Source of the DNA: Combretum micranthum
Lineage: Eukaryota; Streptophyta; Magnoliopsida; Myrtales; Combretaceae
Length of the DNA stretch: 64,000 nucleotides
Reading direction: 5' to 3'
Assembly (NCBI GenBank): GCA_024138025.1
Contig: JAMXBD010001399.1
Coordinates: 310,001 to 374,000, forward strand
Part shown: piece after piece, positions 1 through 13,744 of the stretch
Position numbering within the stretch: position 1 is the stretch's first letter
Layout: the number at the start of each line of letters is the position of its first letter
The notes under the pieces: generated by a model
Databases searched by the model: none
What the model saw: only the letters and a program-made list of their open reading frames with translations
Told to the model about the DNA's origin: nothing
Made by a program: the position numbers and the translations under genes

Positions 1-1514
1 ATGATGTAAATGACAAACTCTTACATCTTATTTTAATGTCGAAAGACATTACAACTCTGAACTAGAAGCTAAACCACAAGCTTCTAGGCTCGTTAAATCT
101 ATGTTAGCTAGATCACGAAATATATCTCTTCCCCTCCTCATATGAACTGGAATTGATGAAGAAACTCAATGGCTATAGGTAAGTGAACATGACACTTCAC
201 AAGGAATATCAGTTATATTTCCAAATATACTATAGTTTTACAAGAATGCCTTTGGCATTATACTAGAAAGTTAATTGACCAATTAAGGAGATCGAACGAA
301 AGACATGATTTTCTTTGTGTTTATAGTATTATTGGTTGAAACAGAAAAGATAATTCTTGATCTCAGTATATTTGGAGGAGTTATAAGAGGAAAGAGAAAA
401 CTGGAATTTGGTAAAATCATAGTGTTGGATCAATTGTTATGACCAGTAAGAATAGAATCGTACTTTTGATGACAAGAAATACTCTCAATTGGGAATATAT
501 ATTAGGAAAAAGGAAATCCTTAAGTTTGAATCTACATATACTGCAGTAGAAAATGGGAATAAGCAGTATAGATTGAAGGAAGTTTAAATAGTACCAATAA
601 TCAGTGATAAATAAGAAATTGATGGAATGGTTGATATAAATTTTATCTATGGAGAATAGTACTAAATTAAGTGGAAATAATGTGAAGAATATATAACGGA
701 TTTGATGAATTAAATCTCAAGTATTAATGATTAGGAATGAAATCCAATTAGAGGAATAGTAGTATAGAAGGATAGAAATGATAATAATAATACTACTACT
801 AAATCATACGAGTGAATGTGGTATTTGGACCGATATGAATTTGGACAAAAAAGTACGAAAAATATATGAGACAAAACGAACATGGAGATATCAAATATAA
901 TACCAGATGTATTAGATATAAATATATTTGGAAAATTATTACGACATATACGGTGATGAGAGTAGTACGAATTATTGATTGATGATTCTATAAGACAAGA
1001 GATCTTACTATAGGTATTATGGTAATCACACTAGTGAAGAAACCTAAAACAACTGCAGAAGAATGAAATGGAATAAGTGATCATATTCTTCCCTACTGTA
1101 ATGATTCTATGGAGCAAGCCAACATTAAAGTAGTAATGATAAATCATACTTTTGGAGATAATGGATTAATTAAAGAGAGAAATCTTAGTAGTTCAAGTGA
1201 TGAATATAACCATAGTTAACAATTTCATAAGTAATTATGAAATTTCTATTCTTGACTCTTTAGAAGTATTATCCTATTGATATCGTAGAAAGTAAGGTAT
1301 TTATGAGAGATATAAGGAAGGAACTTTATTGATTTTATTACAATCACTTCGAAAAATAGGGAACGTTTTTATTGGTTTCACTGTCGTAGAGATATAAGAC
1401 TATAGATATGGGATAAATGTCTATAATAAAATAAGTTCCAAATACGAAATCCATTGGAATTTAGATAAACCCCTACAAGTTTCGAGGACGAAACTTCTCT
1501 TAAGGGGGGGAGGA
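1..1514 (+). mobile_element. Decayed 3' end of a Ty3/gypsy polyprotein region
   Basis: No open frame of useful length survives, but the right end has the arrangement seen at the 3' end of plant chromovirus-type gypsy elements. A stretch reading 'tttcgaggacgaaac' (about 1478-1492) is followed by a purine-rich tract of A and G (1502-1514) directly before an LTR that starts TGTAAT. In intact elements this corresponds to the end of integrase plus chromodomain, the stop codon region and the polypurine tract. The body is full of stops and frame breaks on the plus strand, so it cannot make a working integrase. The 5' part of the element lies outside the window. The lineage call (Del/Tekay-like) rests on the end motif and the long LTR only, and is an inference. 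Confidence 0.6.
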
Positions 1515-2691
1515 TGTAATCCCCCAAATTTTACGTAACATGATTTTAACAAAATACTAAAAATATAATATTTGATTATTTAAAATAGTTGAAACAAGTA
1601 GTAAAAAATCACTCCAAATTTTTCTCGATTTAAAAATGTTAAAGTACGAATGAATTTGATTATAATTAGAAAGATTAAAATCATACCAATAAAAATTTTT
1701 GGAAATACAAAACTGTAACAAATATGATTTCAAGTAATTTATAAAACAACGATAAGGTAATCGTTAATATAAAGTTACTGAATTCTTTTTCCTTAAGATC
1801 AAAACTTAGAAAATAAACTCTACGCTTGTTAAATAATGAAACAATAGTGTTCAAACTATTTTTAATACGATGACAATATCAAGTAGCCTAGATAAAATAT
1901 GCTGCTATTAACAAATTAGTATAAATAACTTCTATACAGTAAAATATAATGTTCGGTAAAATGAATCAATATCTAAGAATCTAGATCTTAAATAAATAAT
2001 TAAATTTTACTAATGTTCTATTCAAAAGATTTAGAGATTTTGGAAATTAAAATTCTGAATTGTCAACGTAACGATTAATAATTTTCATAACTAGAAAATG
2101 AACAAATTGGCAAATGTGAAACTAATATCAAATATAAGATTCAACAGAAAACCTTAGAATAGATCTACAAATTGTAATAAACTCATTCGTAGATTGAAAA
2201 ACCCGAATAAAAATTTCCTTGACTCGAATAGATACCAAAAACGAGATTTCGTATCTTGAACTAATAATTCACGAGGTAATTAAAAGTAACTCCAAATTTC
2301 AAAACCGATAAGATACAGTTTAATAATAGAGCTTATTGGTATAGAACAATAATTCAAAAAGGATTTACTAAGATTATCAATATATAATAGATACTAATAC
2401 TGATCAATAATATTAATCTAGATCTAAAATAAAATTTCAAAACCCGTTGTTATATTTGTAAAGAAATTATGAATTCATTAAGACTTGGTTTCTAAATTAA
2501 TTTATTGAACTTGAAAAATTTAATCACGCAAATTAAAATACAAAAATAATTAATTGTGTAAACTAAATATTTGTTTATACAAACAATCTAGAAATTATTT
2601 TGGAACTTAGATAATTTTAGTCAATAAAACTCTTATCTTACCGTTATAAGTATATGTTTATAAATTAATGTTGGTTAAATTATTTTAGTTA

Positions 2692-2722
<31 letters not shown>

Positions 2723-5700
2723 TTAATAATAAAAGAAAGAAATCGGAGGAGCAGAATTTGAAGACACAAATAGTCTTCACATTGGGAAAATCACGTGATT
2801 GGGGAAATCCTCTACGGTACAAGCAGAAATTTCGGTTGCAGCTGCTCTTGGATGAAGAATCACGTACAGCATTTTCCACACACGGAATGGAGGAGCCGGC
2901 TACAGCAAGAATGAATTCTGCTGGAACAGAATTCTTCATGCAGCAGGGGAAGGATTTTGGACAGCAAACACACTTCACATCTAGCACATTTGCTCCAATT
3001 TCAACACCTATATTCAACATGAAAATGACATAAATTCCAACCAAAACACTCCACATGTGAACAACATTAAATGCCATGAAATCCAGCTCAAACAAATGAA
3101 GAGAAACAATTCCAAATGGCCTTGAAATTTCCGATGACAGCAAGCTGCAGCAGAGGAGAAATTACACAACACAGCAGCAGCACACACACCACTTCAGATC
3201 CGATTTTGACAAAATTATAGGCCTTGCTTGAGTTGTTTTTTTCTGACTAAATAAGAACCAATTAAAAGCCTTTATATGGACACTTCAAGCACCAAATATT
3301 AATTAGAAATCAAGTGAAGAAATCTGTCAAAAAGGTCAAGAAAAACTGCAGCAGAAAAATTTGAATTTAGGCCTCTGTTTTCACACGATTTTTTATCGAT
3401 TTTTGTACAACTTGAGCCCCTATTTTACACACATAAACAAAATTAATTAACTATCAAACAAACACAATTAATGCCCTCAAAAATCAACCACAAATCTGTC
3501 AAAATAAATTCAAAAATCGTCATCCAAAACAGCCAAAATCGTATCTAAAAATCCCAGCTGCAATTTGCAAGTTTTTCAAGCCCAAAACACTCTCTTTATC
3601 CTCCTAAACTTAGCCTAACCTTAGTACATATATTAGCCTTAAGTTAGACACAAAAGTAGCTCAAAATCTCTCCAAAAACAAGTTGAAATCCTAGCTACAA
3701 GAAAAGATACGAATCAGCCATTCCCTTCACCATTTTTCCCCACTTAGACAACCTTTAAGAAATTCTAAAACAAAACACAACCTTTATCTTACTTCCTATA
3801 CGCTATCCAAGCATTAATCACATCCAAAAACATCAATTCCCTCTTCCAAACAACATCCAACCAAGATAAATAGCCTTTGGTATATCATCAATTCAAGTTG
3901 AATCTAAGCTCAAAAGGTAAAAATATATACATTATAAGCTAGTTTAGTTAGATTAAATTTTGTTAGTTACTCATCCTTCTACTATCCTCTTTAGATCATT
4001 ACTTTCACCGAGAAGGAAGGAACTAAACCCCATCTATTATCCAATCAAGGTAAGAATTACATTAAGTTCAAATATTTGTTATGTTGATTTATAGGAATTT
4101 GTCTTACAAATTTAACAAGATTAGTCTAATAGTATATTTATGTTATCTAAACTATTTAGGATATAAACACATGAACTTGAAGATTTTTAAGTATAGAAAT
4201 TCAAATCCAATAAAGGAAAAACCAAAACCATACTTGAACAACAATAAAACTAAACCAAACTTTAAATAACTCATGAAACTCGTTGGAAAGAATGAAATAA
4301 ACTGTATTGGTGTTTGTTATAAGCCAAAAACGACCCCACAATGGAAAGAACACGAAAAATCCTATGAAATCGACTACTCATTTGTTAAAAACGGATAAGA
4401 AACGAATTAGATATTACAAAAGCAAAAATGAAAACACTGCTGTCAGATTTTACGAACAGAACGGGCTGTTCTGTTTTTTTCGTTCCCTTAATGACTTTTT
4501 TTTGATAAAAATAATACCACTAATGGATTGTACTCGGAAAATACTATGAAAATGACTATTTATTCATCAAAAATGGATTAGAAATGAGTTAGATATGATC
4601 AAAACAAGTTTTGACTACAACTATTAGGATTCACTTGAAACCTATGCATGTTTTTCATAAATTTAAAAATTGTACAAATGTCTTTCCTTAAAAATAATTT
4701 CACTACTACAAAGTACTTTTGAGTACTATCAAAACGACTAATTATACAACGAAATCGGATTTAAAACGAATAAGAAATCGCAAATAGAAATTCACTCAAT
4801 TTTCAATCTCAATAAATCAATACTAAGGTTACTGCTGTTTCTATTGATATAGTTTGATTACTACCTTATTATTATTACTGATTATAGTAGTTTGTATTAT
4901 TGATATTATCATTAAAATTCATTAGGATTATTAATAATGTTATTATTTACGTTAAAATCACTATATTTATATAACATCAATACTATTATTCTCTTTGTTA
5001 TTAATATCATTATTTACTAATGGTATGAAGATGATTGTTATTATTATACCGTATTTATTACTCATATTGATATTAACGTTTTAGAACTAATATTACTAAT
5101 AATAATAATATTGTATTAAACTTAGCTTGTTTTACAATAAGAATCAAACTGAAGTATAATAGAATATTGATACATCCAAACTCCATATACATACTTATAG
5201 ACACTAGGACATATCCGTAAATAAATAGAATACTAATTTAAAAGACAGATAAAGTTGATGGGCAAAGAATTAATAAATAAAAGTCTTCACTAAAAGCAGT
5301 AGAACTTAAGAAAAGACAAACCCCTTGAATAAAAATATAGATAGCAATTAATAAAACTGTATCAAATACTGATACAGAATAACTAGGTACCTATAAGGAT
5401 TCGATTAAATTATTTAACGATACAGTGATCCATATGATGGACTTAGTCTAAAATTCGACGATAAAGATCAACACCATTAAATTATAGGAAGACTTCTCTT
5501 ACAAAAATAATCCAATAATAAATCTCTGCTATTTCCTTTCATAGGAAAATAGATCAATTCCCGAATTTCGGTAGCTTATACAACAACTTAGCGAGGACCA
5601 CAGGTGAGTAACTTAGACTTGTTACATTGTTTGTGCTTGTATATAGTTGCATTTGGAATAATATATATATATATTCAATTGATATGCATGCGGGATTGGG

Positions 5701-6746
5701 ATACAGCATGATGCGTGGTGTATGATTGAATGGCAAATTATCATAATATAAGCGATAATCCTATTGTATGATAAATATTGAAATATGTTGATGATTGTTT
5801 GTAAATTGTATGATCGCCTTAAACTTGATTAACAACTGTCGGTACTATAAATGAACGGACATGCATTGCACGATTTGCATAAACTGCATTATATTTTTAC
5901 GAACACCTATCACGTGTTAGAATTTCGGTTCTTGGTAATACTTGGTTTTTCTAGGCAATGGGCTATTAGTTCTACGCAAGTTTACCTTGTTCTGTCGGTT
6001 CCATGGGAACTAACTGGTAACGAAGGACACCGCCCATGGTATCGCTGTGAAATGGCTAACACTTAGTGGAGTTTCTAAGGTACAGACAGGAACTGAGTGT
6101 TTAAAACTTCATTAACATAAAGAGATAATAATTGTGAGGATTATGGATTCCTGTGTACTTAGTTTCTCCTGGGTAGGTGATTCAGGTATCGGTTCCTTCA
6201 ACCCGATGAGAGGGCGTAAATCTCCATCCTGTTTGGATTCCGGATTGTCCAAGCTTGTAATTGTTCATGTGTTTGATTGATGCATTACATATGATTGATA
6301 ATAACTTGCTTGTTGTGATAAGTCTGGTTATTCATGAGCCGTGGTTCGTCACCCCCCAACAGTTTTTGTGCAGGATCATTACTAGCTGGGATTGGGCTAG
6401 GAATGTGTGAAGAGAGCTTCTCCAACAAACTTTATTGAAGATAGAGATATAAGATATGGAAACTTAGAATGTAAAATAGATGAATTTGAATCTTGTATGT
6501 TGTAGTTTGGAAACCCAATTTCACTATTTGGTGGGGATACCGATTCTCTGCGATCTTGGTGGAAATTGGAAAATCAGATTCATAGTTGAAATACTGTAAT
6601 ATATTATATCATTTGTATGATAAACTTTTATAAATAAATAGAGTCTTGTATACTCTGACATACAAGACGGCTCTCATGTTACGGGTGCACACGTGATATG
6701 ATAGCTTTAGATAAATCCTGTTAGGCCCCCATTTAGAGTCGTGACA
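1515..6746 (+). mobile_element. Long gypsy LTR, family A copy 1 (3' LTR)
   Basis: The LTR begins TGTAATCCCCCAAATTTTAC just after the polypurine tract and ends GTCGTGACA at 6746. The right third matches two other copies in the window: TGATCGCC at 5811, 11564 and 46513, and TAATAACTTG at 6299, 11955 and 46989, each at a near-constant distance from the LTR end (889-977 and 447-501 bp). At about 5.2 kb it is long for an LTR but within what some plant gypsy families show. It holds an (AAT)n microsatellite and a possible core promoter near 3271 (ctttatatgg). Short open frames inside, such as 2758-3033 and 5851-6066, show no family resemblance and are ignored. No second LTR is in view, so pairing and age cannot be judged. 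Confidence 0.65.
2692..2730. repeat. (AAT)n microsatellite
   Basis: About twelve AAT triplets, perfect to 2721 and then interrupted once. It lies inside LTR family A copy 1. Confidence 0.9.
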
Positions 6747-8286
6747 GTTTAGGAATCTTCTTAACATTTAAACAATATGTTTAGGGGTTTAAGAATTGAA
6801 ATCGCAAATTTCAACTTACTTAATTATTAATCTAATTATGTCAACTTGTCTAATTACATCCTATAATTCATTTGACTTATTTAATCTATCTAAATTTGAT
6901 TTCTAACTTAATTGAAGGTTTGGGGTATTTCATATGTGGATTTTTATATGCTATTTATTCTCAAGGATTCACTTAATTAATCTCTCATAGAGTAGATATG
7001 TATTTTGTGGATCTTTGTTTATAAAGAAATGGCAACAATAATAAAATAAAAATGATGTGGACAATTCTCTTGTGGATAGTTCAATTGAGAAAGATGTTCT
7101 CCATAATCTTATCATAATGATAAAAACAAAAAAGGATTCTTAACGATGAGTGAAAATATCTTTCTTCAAGATTCTAAAATTACTAAAAATAAATGTCATA
7201 AAATCAGATTCTAATAGAAAAATAAAGCTAAACTAGGAAATAATGAAAATATTCCTCAAACAGCCAAAATCCATATGCCCAGAACTACCATCCAAACACC
7301 AAATCCCTATTCCAATCCTTGATAATCTATATGCAAATTATACCAATATCGTCAAAACACCCTAAAGCTACTATCCAGATGCCAAGTTGTAAGATTGGTT
7401 TTAAACCTTTTGAGGACATGAAATCTCTAAGATATCTTACTCTTACTACACTTATAGATATCAATAGATTCAATCTCCTTATTGTTGATCACTAATGATT
7501 CTAATTATTACCTATTTTACTAGTTGATTTGTTTTATGTTCTAATTGATTTTGCATGTGTTTTGATTAAACTTGATGCTCATTTGATTTATATTTTGATT
7601 TAGGGTCTAAAGAGCTCATTTAACTAGAAAAAAATTAAAATAAAAGATCTAAGCAATTTTCATGTAATTTGGAGCTGAATTAATGAATATATGAACTTGG
7701 CAATAAGTATATGCCCTAATACATCACTGATGTTGTTAATAACCCAAAAGATAGATCATTAAGAAGATGCCTCGTGTTCTAAACTGTGCACATATTGTAA
7801 TCAATTTTATTCAAACTTGAAGATGATAGAGATACACATGTCTAGTACACACCTGTGTACTAACCTATGTACATATGACAATTGCAAAATTAAAGAATTA
7901 GGACTCAAAGAGAAACATAAACGAGTTACATGGCAGTATTTCTACCTGTGTATGCACATCAAGGTTATGTAATTGCCCTATAAAGGGATTGGAAGGCACA
8001 TTTAAAACATATTTTTCGGTACTTTTGAAGAGACTTTTGTCAAAGTAAATATGAGTAGAAAAGGAAACCACATTCACTTCTTAGACTGTAAGGGAATTTT
8101 TTTATCTTTGTGTTTATTCTTAAATTAATCGTTGAATCCCTCCTCATTATGATAGCATAATTTTCTTATGTCAAGACTTGTTGAAATAACCAAAATTTCA
8201 ATGCACAATTAACTGAATATATATGCTGATTTATTTAAATTATGAATTTTGTTAAGAGTTCAGTTGATGAGAATTTAATGTGTTAG
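6747..8286. other. AT-rich spacer between two family-A LTRs
   Basis: No gene, RNA gene or classified element was recognised on either strand. The last 17 bases form the left part of a 20-base direct repeat that recurs at 12,537-12,556, beyond the next LTR. Confidence 0.5.
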
Positions 8287-9217
8287 TGTAAAACCCCGAA
8301 TTTTTTGCAATTCTTAAAAAAAAGGTTATGGAATTAAAATACCAAATCAAAATCCTAAAAACTGACCAAAGTTAAAGCAAACCCTAAACAATATCAAATA
8401 CAGGATTTCATGGCCTAAAGAAAAAGAGAATATTTAAAAACAAAAATAGAAAATTCAATAATCATTCAACTCAAAACCCGAACATGAGACAATTCATTTA
8501 TCCAATCCCTAATGTAAACCCTTAATTTTTAGGGTAAAGTTAGATTAAACCCTAACCCTAGTCAAACCGGAGTTTCAAAAGTCAACAAAGATTAAGACAA
8601 TCTGGCAGTTTTAACTCTAGTAATCTTGCGCTCGAAACCTGAGAATAATAGAAATAAGTTAATGATGGATTATAGTTCAGAATAATATATGATAGCTTAA
8701 AAAGATCATATTTGTCAAAATTCGATTCGTTTTGAGCTCGAATGGGATTAGTTCTCGAAAACCGTGACATGATGCTCAAAATATTAAAAATATTCTAATA
8801 ACACCAAAAGACTCGTAATTATACAAGGATTTGAAAAATATCAGTTTTATAATTTTTCGGTAACTAAAAATATCAGAAATAGCTCATTTACGTGTATTTT
8901 TATTACTATCGGTGTCTTATTTGTCTAGTCTACTATTTATAATACTATTTTTACTATTCATTACTATTTCACTATCTCTACTTTTTCTTACAACCTACTT
9001 CTTACTACCTATACATCTATTTCTTACATTTTTCATTTCCAATACAACTTTTTACATAACTTTTCTTACACTTCAATTTCTTTTTATTACAAAATACAAA
9101 TTCAATCAACTCGCACTCTCTCTCTCCCTCCCATGTTGTGCCGGCCCCCTCTCTCTCTTCTCTATTATTATTTCTTTCTCAATTTATTTTATTACATCTA
9201 ATTTTCACTCAAAAATT

Positions 9218-9226
9218 CTATAAATA
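9218..9226 (+). promoter_or_regulatory. TATA box of LTR family A copy 2
   Basis: CTATAAATA, followed by CT-rich leader-like sequence. The position inside an LTR fits the U3 promoter of a retrotransposon. Activity today is doubtful given the decay. Confidence 0.4.
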
Positions 9227-9654
9227 TCCAATTTCCCTCCACGTCTTTCACACCTTCATTTTCCATAACAAAACTCTCTCAAATTCACTTCACAAATCCT
9301 CTCTCTACAAATCCTCTCCACCAAAACTTTCTACAACAAAAATCTCCTAAAATATTTCTCTACATAAACCATTCACTACATATTACTACTCACACAATAC
9401 CACACTCATTTACCATCTTTCTTCAACACAAAAAAAAAAAAAAAAACACTTGTAGGTAAAACTTCCACCCATTTATATTACCCATATCATCTAACTTAGC
9501 ATGAATATGATGTTGTTTCTTAATACTCATATGAGTTGTAGAAGCAACAACATGTTCATGTTTTGTTCTTGCACATGCTAAGAAATTCCGATTTCATTAT
9601 CTCGTTATCATGATCATATATGTTGTTATTATTGTTATTATGCTTCTAACTTAA

Positions 9655-9701
9655 TAATATATATATATATATTATTAGCTATATGCATATATATATATAT
9701 T
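9655..9701. repeat. (AT)n microsatellite pair
   Basis: Two AT runs (about 9655-9674 and 9681-9701) separated by a short interruption, inside the solo LTR. Confidence 0.85.
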
Positions 9702-12453
9702 TCTTAGAGCCTAAGTGCTCACCAACTCTTACTAACTTGCTTTTATTTTTGCTTTTCTTTTCTTTCTTTTCTTTTTCTTTTGGGACTAGTCTATTCTTAG
9801 TCTTGGGTTGCCTTGATAAACCTAAGGCTCCCAATGCTTGACCGGGATACCTTGATGAAGTTAAGGTTCTCAATACTTTACCATATTATTATGTTTATTT
9901 GCTTATGCATATTTCTTTCTATTATGTATCATACTAACTTTTTCATTGTTACATAATCATATCCATGCATGATTAGAATATTGTTGTCTTAATAAAAATT
10001 TAAAAATGAGTCTTTTTTAAACAAAGAAAAGTAAACGAAATTTCTTAACAAAGGATTTTTCAGCAAGATATCTAAGTGTTGTTTCTAATAAATTCTTTTC
10101 ACAAGTTTAGACAAGCTAATCATAAATTTCTAAATATTAGTAATGAAGATTTCTTCAAATAATAAAGGAAAATCATTTCTTTTATAAGTAGGAACTAAAT
10201 ACTCCATAAAAATATAATCTTTAGTATTAAACTTGAGATTTTAATCCAACCATATCTTTTTATAAAACTTAAATAGGTTCATCGTAGACTTTGAAAATCA
10301 CTTACTAAGTAAGCTTCTACAAGACTTAATTTTTATTCTCTTTTCAAAGTTAAAATAAAATTTTTGCTAAGTTATAATATTGATAATTCTTTATTGGGAA
10401 AGCTTTTATTATAAACTTATCTAAAATGATTATGCCACCACTTGATAAATATTAGGAATAAAACAAGTTTTTCAAATCAAGGTGAAATCAACTCACTATT
10501 TTAGAAACCAACTTAGAGAAATAAAATTTGCCAAGAAAGTAAAGTTTTAAAAATTTAAACTTATTTTCTAAAGAAGAAAAAGAATATAAAGATGAGAGGG
10601 AAATATACATTTAACACAACTCCAAATATTATACCACAACAATAACTTAAGGAAAATTTTGAAAAGCTTATTTTTCAATTACTAGAAATAAAGTTGGTAG
10701 ATAACTTAAAGAACCAAATTTTTGGAAATTAATTTACTTTTGAAAAGTTAGGAAATGAAATTATAATAGGAAAACACTCACTTATAACAACCCAAGGACT
10801 TTTAAGTTTCCTTCTAACAATTTAAAAAGGAAAATTTTTTAAAGTTTCATATTTTAAAACTCTTGAAGACAAATTGTTTTGTGAAAAATCAATGTTGAGA
10901 CAACACTACAAAAATGATGCATACAATATGAGTATATATATATGTTCGAAGGATTTTTTTTCAACTACACAAATATCCATGTATTTTGTTTAATGATTTT
11001 TAGGTAAAGAAAAGTTTAGAAAATCATATTTAAGGACTATAAAATTCGTAATTATTCTGTACAGTAGTGTTTTGCAGCCAAATGACTTTTTATGACAAAG
11101 ATAACCTTAGAAATGGATAGATCTTTTCTGATTAGATAGAAAACGGTATATAATATGCAAAATTCCGAGTTAAAATGAGCAAGTTATGGTCATTTTAAGT
11201 TAAAATTTCCTTTTATTCGAATTTTGACGTAAATACTAGAATAGAGTTAGAAAGTTCAAGTAAAATTTTCATGAAATACTCATTCCAGGTATTTCTCTCG
11301 TTTAGGTAACAAAGCTTGGGAGAATCTATATTCGGAGGATTGTTACGAGTAAAGAATTTGTAGCAAGAATGGCCAAGTGAGTTTATCTCCTACCTTTACG
11401 TACTCATTTGTGCTTGAAGCTAGTGGCACTAGAAGTAGAAAAAGATGAAAATGAATTATGCATGATAATATTGGTTGAAAGAATGCTAAGCATACCGAGA
11501 CATGAATTGTTGTTAATTAAATTGCGTTTTATTATTATTATGCTGGAGTGTCTAAAAATTCTATGATCGCCTTTAAATTACCTTAATTACATATTTCGAG
11601 TTATATTAATTGATTCATGTATAACACGTAGTTAGTCTCATTTCATTAGCTACTATACTCGATGGGACAAGAGTATAATAGTGGGGTTTGCAGAAAAACT
11701 GCAAGTCTACAAGATGAGCGAATAGAAGCCTAAAAAAACTATTTAAGGATGGGCGAATAGGAGCTGGAAAGAACTATTTTAAGATGGGCGAGTAGGAGCC
11801 TGAAATAAACTACATAAATTGGATTTCAAAGATAGGTTTTAAAGAGCCAGAAACACCTAACCATCAAATGGATGGGTAAATCCATTCAAACATATGATTT
11901 CTGGTAAATCATATGTATTATTATTCACTTGATTGATGCATTCATATGATTGTTTAATAACTTGTTTGAATTTATTGATATGAGTACGTTAATCTAAGAA
12001 TATTCTCACTAAGCTAGTTGTGCTTATATCCCGATCAATTTTTGTTGACATAGGATCAATATCTCATTTGCCCGAGGACTTCATGAACCCAAGTGGAATT
12101 ATGTCTTGGGAAGCTCTTGGGAATCTTTTTGAAGATCGTAGGATAAATTTCCTTTAATATCTTTTAGTTCTAGTATTGTTTCTTTATGTGCAAGACTAAG
12201 TGATATCATGTTCTTTGGAGATTTATCGAGGGAATGCCCCTAAGATAATGTAAGAACCATATTTCTATAATGTTGAATTTAGACAGTTATCTAGATTTCT
12301 TGTATGCTATGTTTACTATCTTGAACTACACATCCTACTGAAGTCTCCTATTATTGTGATAGAAGCCTTATATATGGTGTTGAAGCTTTCGCGTGACTTT
12401 GGGAAGTCATATGTGGCAGACTGCCACGTTAAGGTACTCTTTGGGGCGTGATA

Positions 12454-12952
12454 GTTGGTGTAAAATTAATATATGTTATGTTTACTTGAAACATATAAAA
12501 ATATAGCGAATAATTAGTTAATAAATTATGCATGTTAGAATTTAATGTGTTAGTGTGGTTTGACATTTGTATTGCTTGCTTGATTTAATGCATGTTAAGC
12601 TTAAGCTTTCAAATTCAAACTTAACACAAATCCAACCCAAATATAGCAAATTTTGTTAAGCTCAAAACCAAGCCTAAAAATAAGCTAAATAAAGCCTAAG
12701 CCTCTCTCTTTTCTCTTCTTAAAAGCTGCTACCTAAAAGTCAAACACACAAAAGGATAATTACAACATTATTTGGAAAATCTATCAGGCCAAAAATAGAC
12801 CCTAAAACAGACCTCCCAAACAGCCACTTTCAACAACAATAACAACTCAAATTTCATCTTCCAATTCTCTCAAATTATCCACCTGAAGCTTGCACCAAAG
12901 TTAATTCTCAAGTTAAAGTGACATAACATAAGCTCTATATGCTTTCATGGTT
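12454..12952. other. AT-rich spacer right of the solo LTR
   Basis: No gene was recognised. It includes the right copy of a 20-base direct repeat (12,537-12,556) whose left copy straddles the start of the LTR at 8,270-8,289. Confidence 0.45.
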
Positions 12953-12960
12953 CTTTATTT

Positions 12961-13736
12961 TAGGGATGTAACCGGGTTGGCTCTTATAGGATTTTCGACC
13001 CACCCAACCCGTTAAAAACCCTATAGGGTTATAGGGTTGTGTTTTGATATATAGTAAAAGCCCTATACGGTTATAGGGTCGAGTTTGGATCATATAACAA
13101 ATCTTATGGATACCCGATAATCCGATATTATAATTAGAAAACATAAATAAAAACATTACTAAAGGAGTAAAGAGAAAAAAGAAGACATGAAGGAGCTACT
13201 ATCTTTTTTGTCTCCTAAGGATGTTTTTCATTTATATTTATGGATTAGTTACGTATTTGGAACTTTTTATTAAATTTTGTTCAAGTCATGTTTGCTATGG
13301 AAATTAATATTATTTGTTGTCCATTATATTTTAGTCCCAACAGGAAATTTAATTTAACCATATTTTTAAAATATTATATAATGATAAAAGTAATATATTA
13401 ATGTGTTTAAATGTTATATAATAAATGTGATCTACAACATTTTCTATTAATTCTACATGCATAATTTTATTTTTGAATGTATAGGAAACTTATGTCAAAA
13501 GTACCAGCTTTTCTTATACTTATTATTAAAATTTGAAAATAGGTTATTTAAAAAAAAAAGATTATAGGGTTATAGGGTCGGGTTTCGGGTTCTAAATCAA
13601 ACCCTGCAGGGTGGGTTTGGATATAGCATCAAAATCCTGTAGGGTTATAAGGTCAAGTTTGATAGACCCTATAAGGTAGCGGGTCGGGTTTTTGGTTCAT
13701 ATGATCCACCCGAAACCCAACCCGGTTACATCCCTA
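12961..13736. mobile_element. Non-autonomous hAT element, copy 1
   Basis: Perfect 20-bp terminal inverted repeats are seen: TAGGGATGTAACCGGGTTGG at 12,961-12,980 and its reverse complement at 13,717-13,736. The element is flanked by an exact 8-bp direct repeat CTTTATTT (12,953-12,960 and 13,737-13,744). An 8-bp target duplication is the signature of the hAT superfamily. Near both ends the motif CCCTATAGGGTTATAGGGT and variants recur several times in both orientations, like the subterminal repeats to which hAT transposases bind. It is 776 bp long and has no transposase frame, so it must have moved with enzyme supplied from elsewhere. The perfect target duplication suggests a fairly recent insertion compared with its surroundings. 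Confidence 0.88.
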
Positions 13737-13744
13737 CTTTATTT

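Larger units (their letters stand above)
8287..12453 (+). mobile_element. Solo gypsy LTR, family A copy 2
   Basis: It starts TGTAAAACCCCGAATTT and ends GGGGCGTGATA, a decayed form of the GTGACA end seen in copy 1. The 3' third shares the TGATCGCC and TAATAACTTG landmarks with copies 1 and 3. No polypurine tract or pol-like sequence lies before it and none after it, so it looks like a solo LTR left by recombination between two LTRs. The five bases before it are GTTAG and the five after are GTTGG, which could be a once-perfect 5-bp target duplication. It contains a pyrimidine-rich block (9115-9430) after a TATAAATA box, as expected for the U3/R part of an LTR, and an (AT)n run. Copies 1 and 2 are strongly diverged, so the insertions are old. 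Confidence 0.65.

Noticed and set aside
2758..3033. Plus-strand open frame of 91 codons (and the 152-codon minus-strand frame over it)
   Set aside because: Lies inside a gypsy LTR, has no known domain, and one of the frames is largely a translated microsatellite.
8540..8565. CCCTAAC-type telomere-like motif
   Set aside because: Only two imperfect units (CCCTAACCCTAG); too short for an interstitial telomeric tract.
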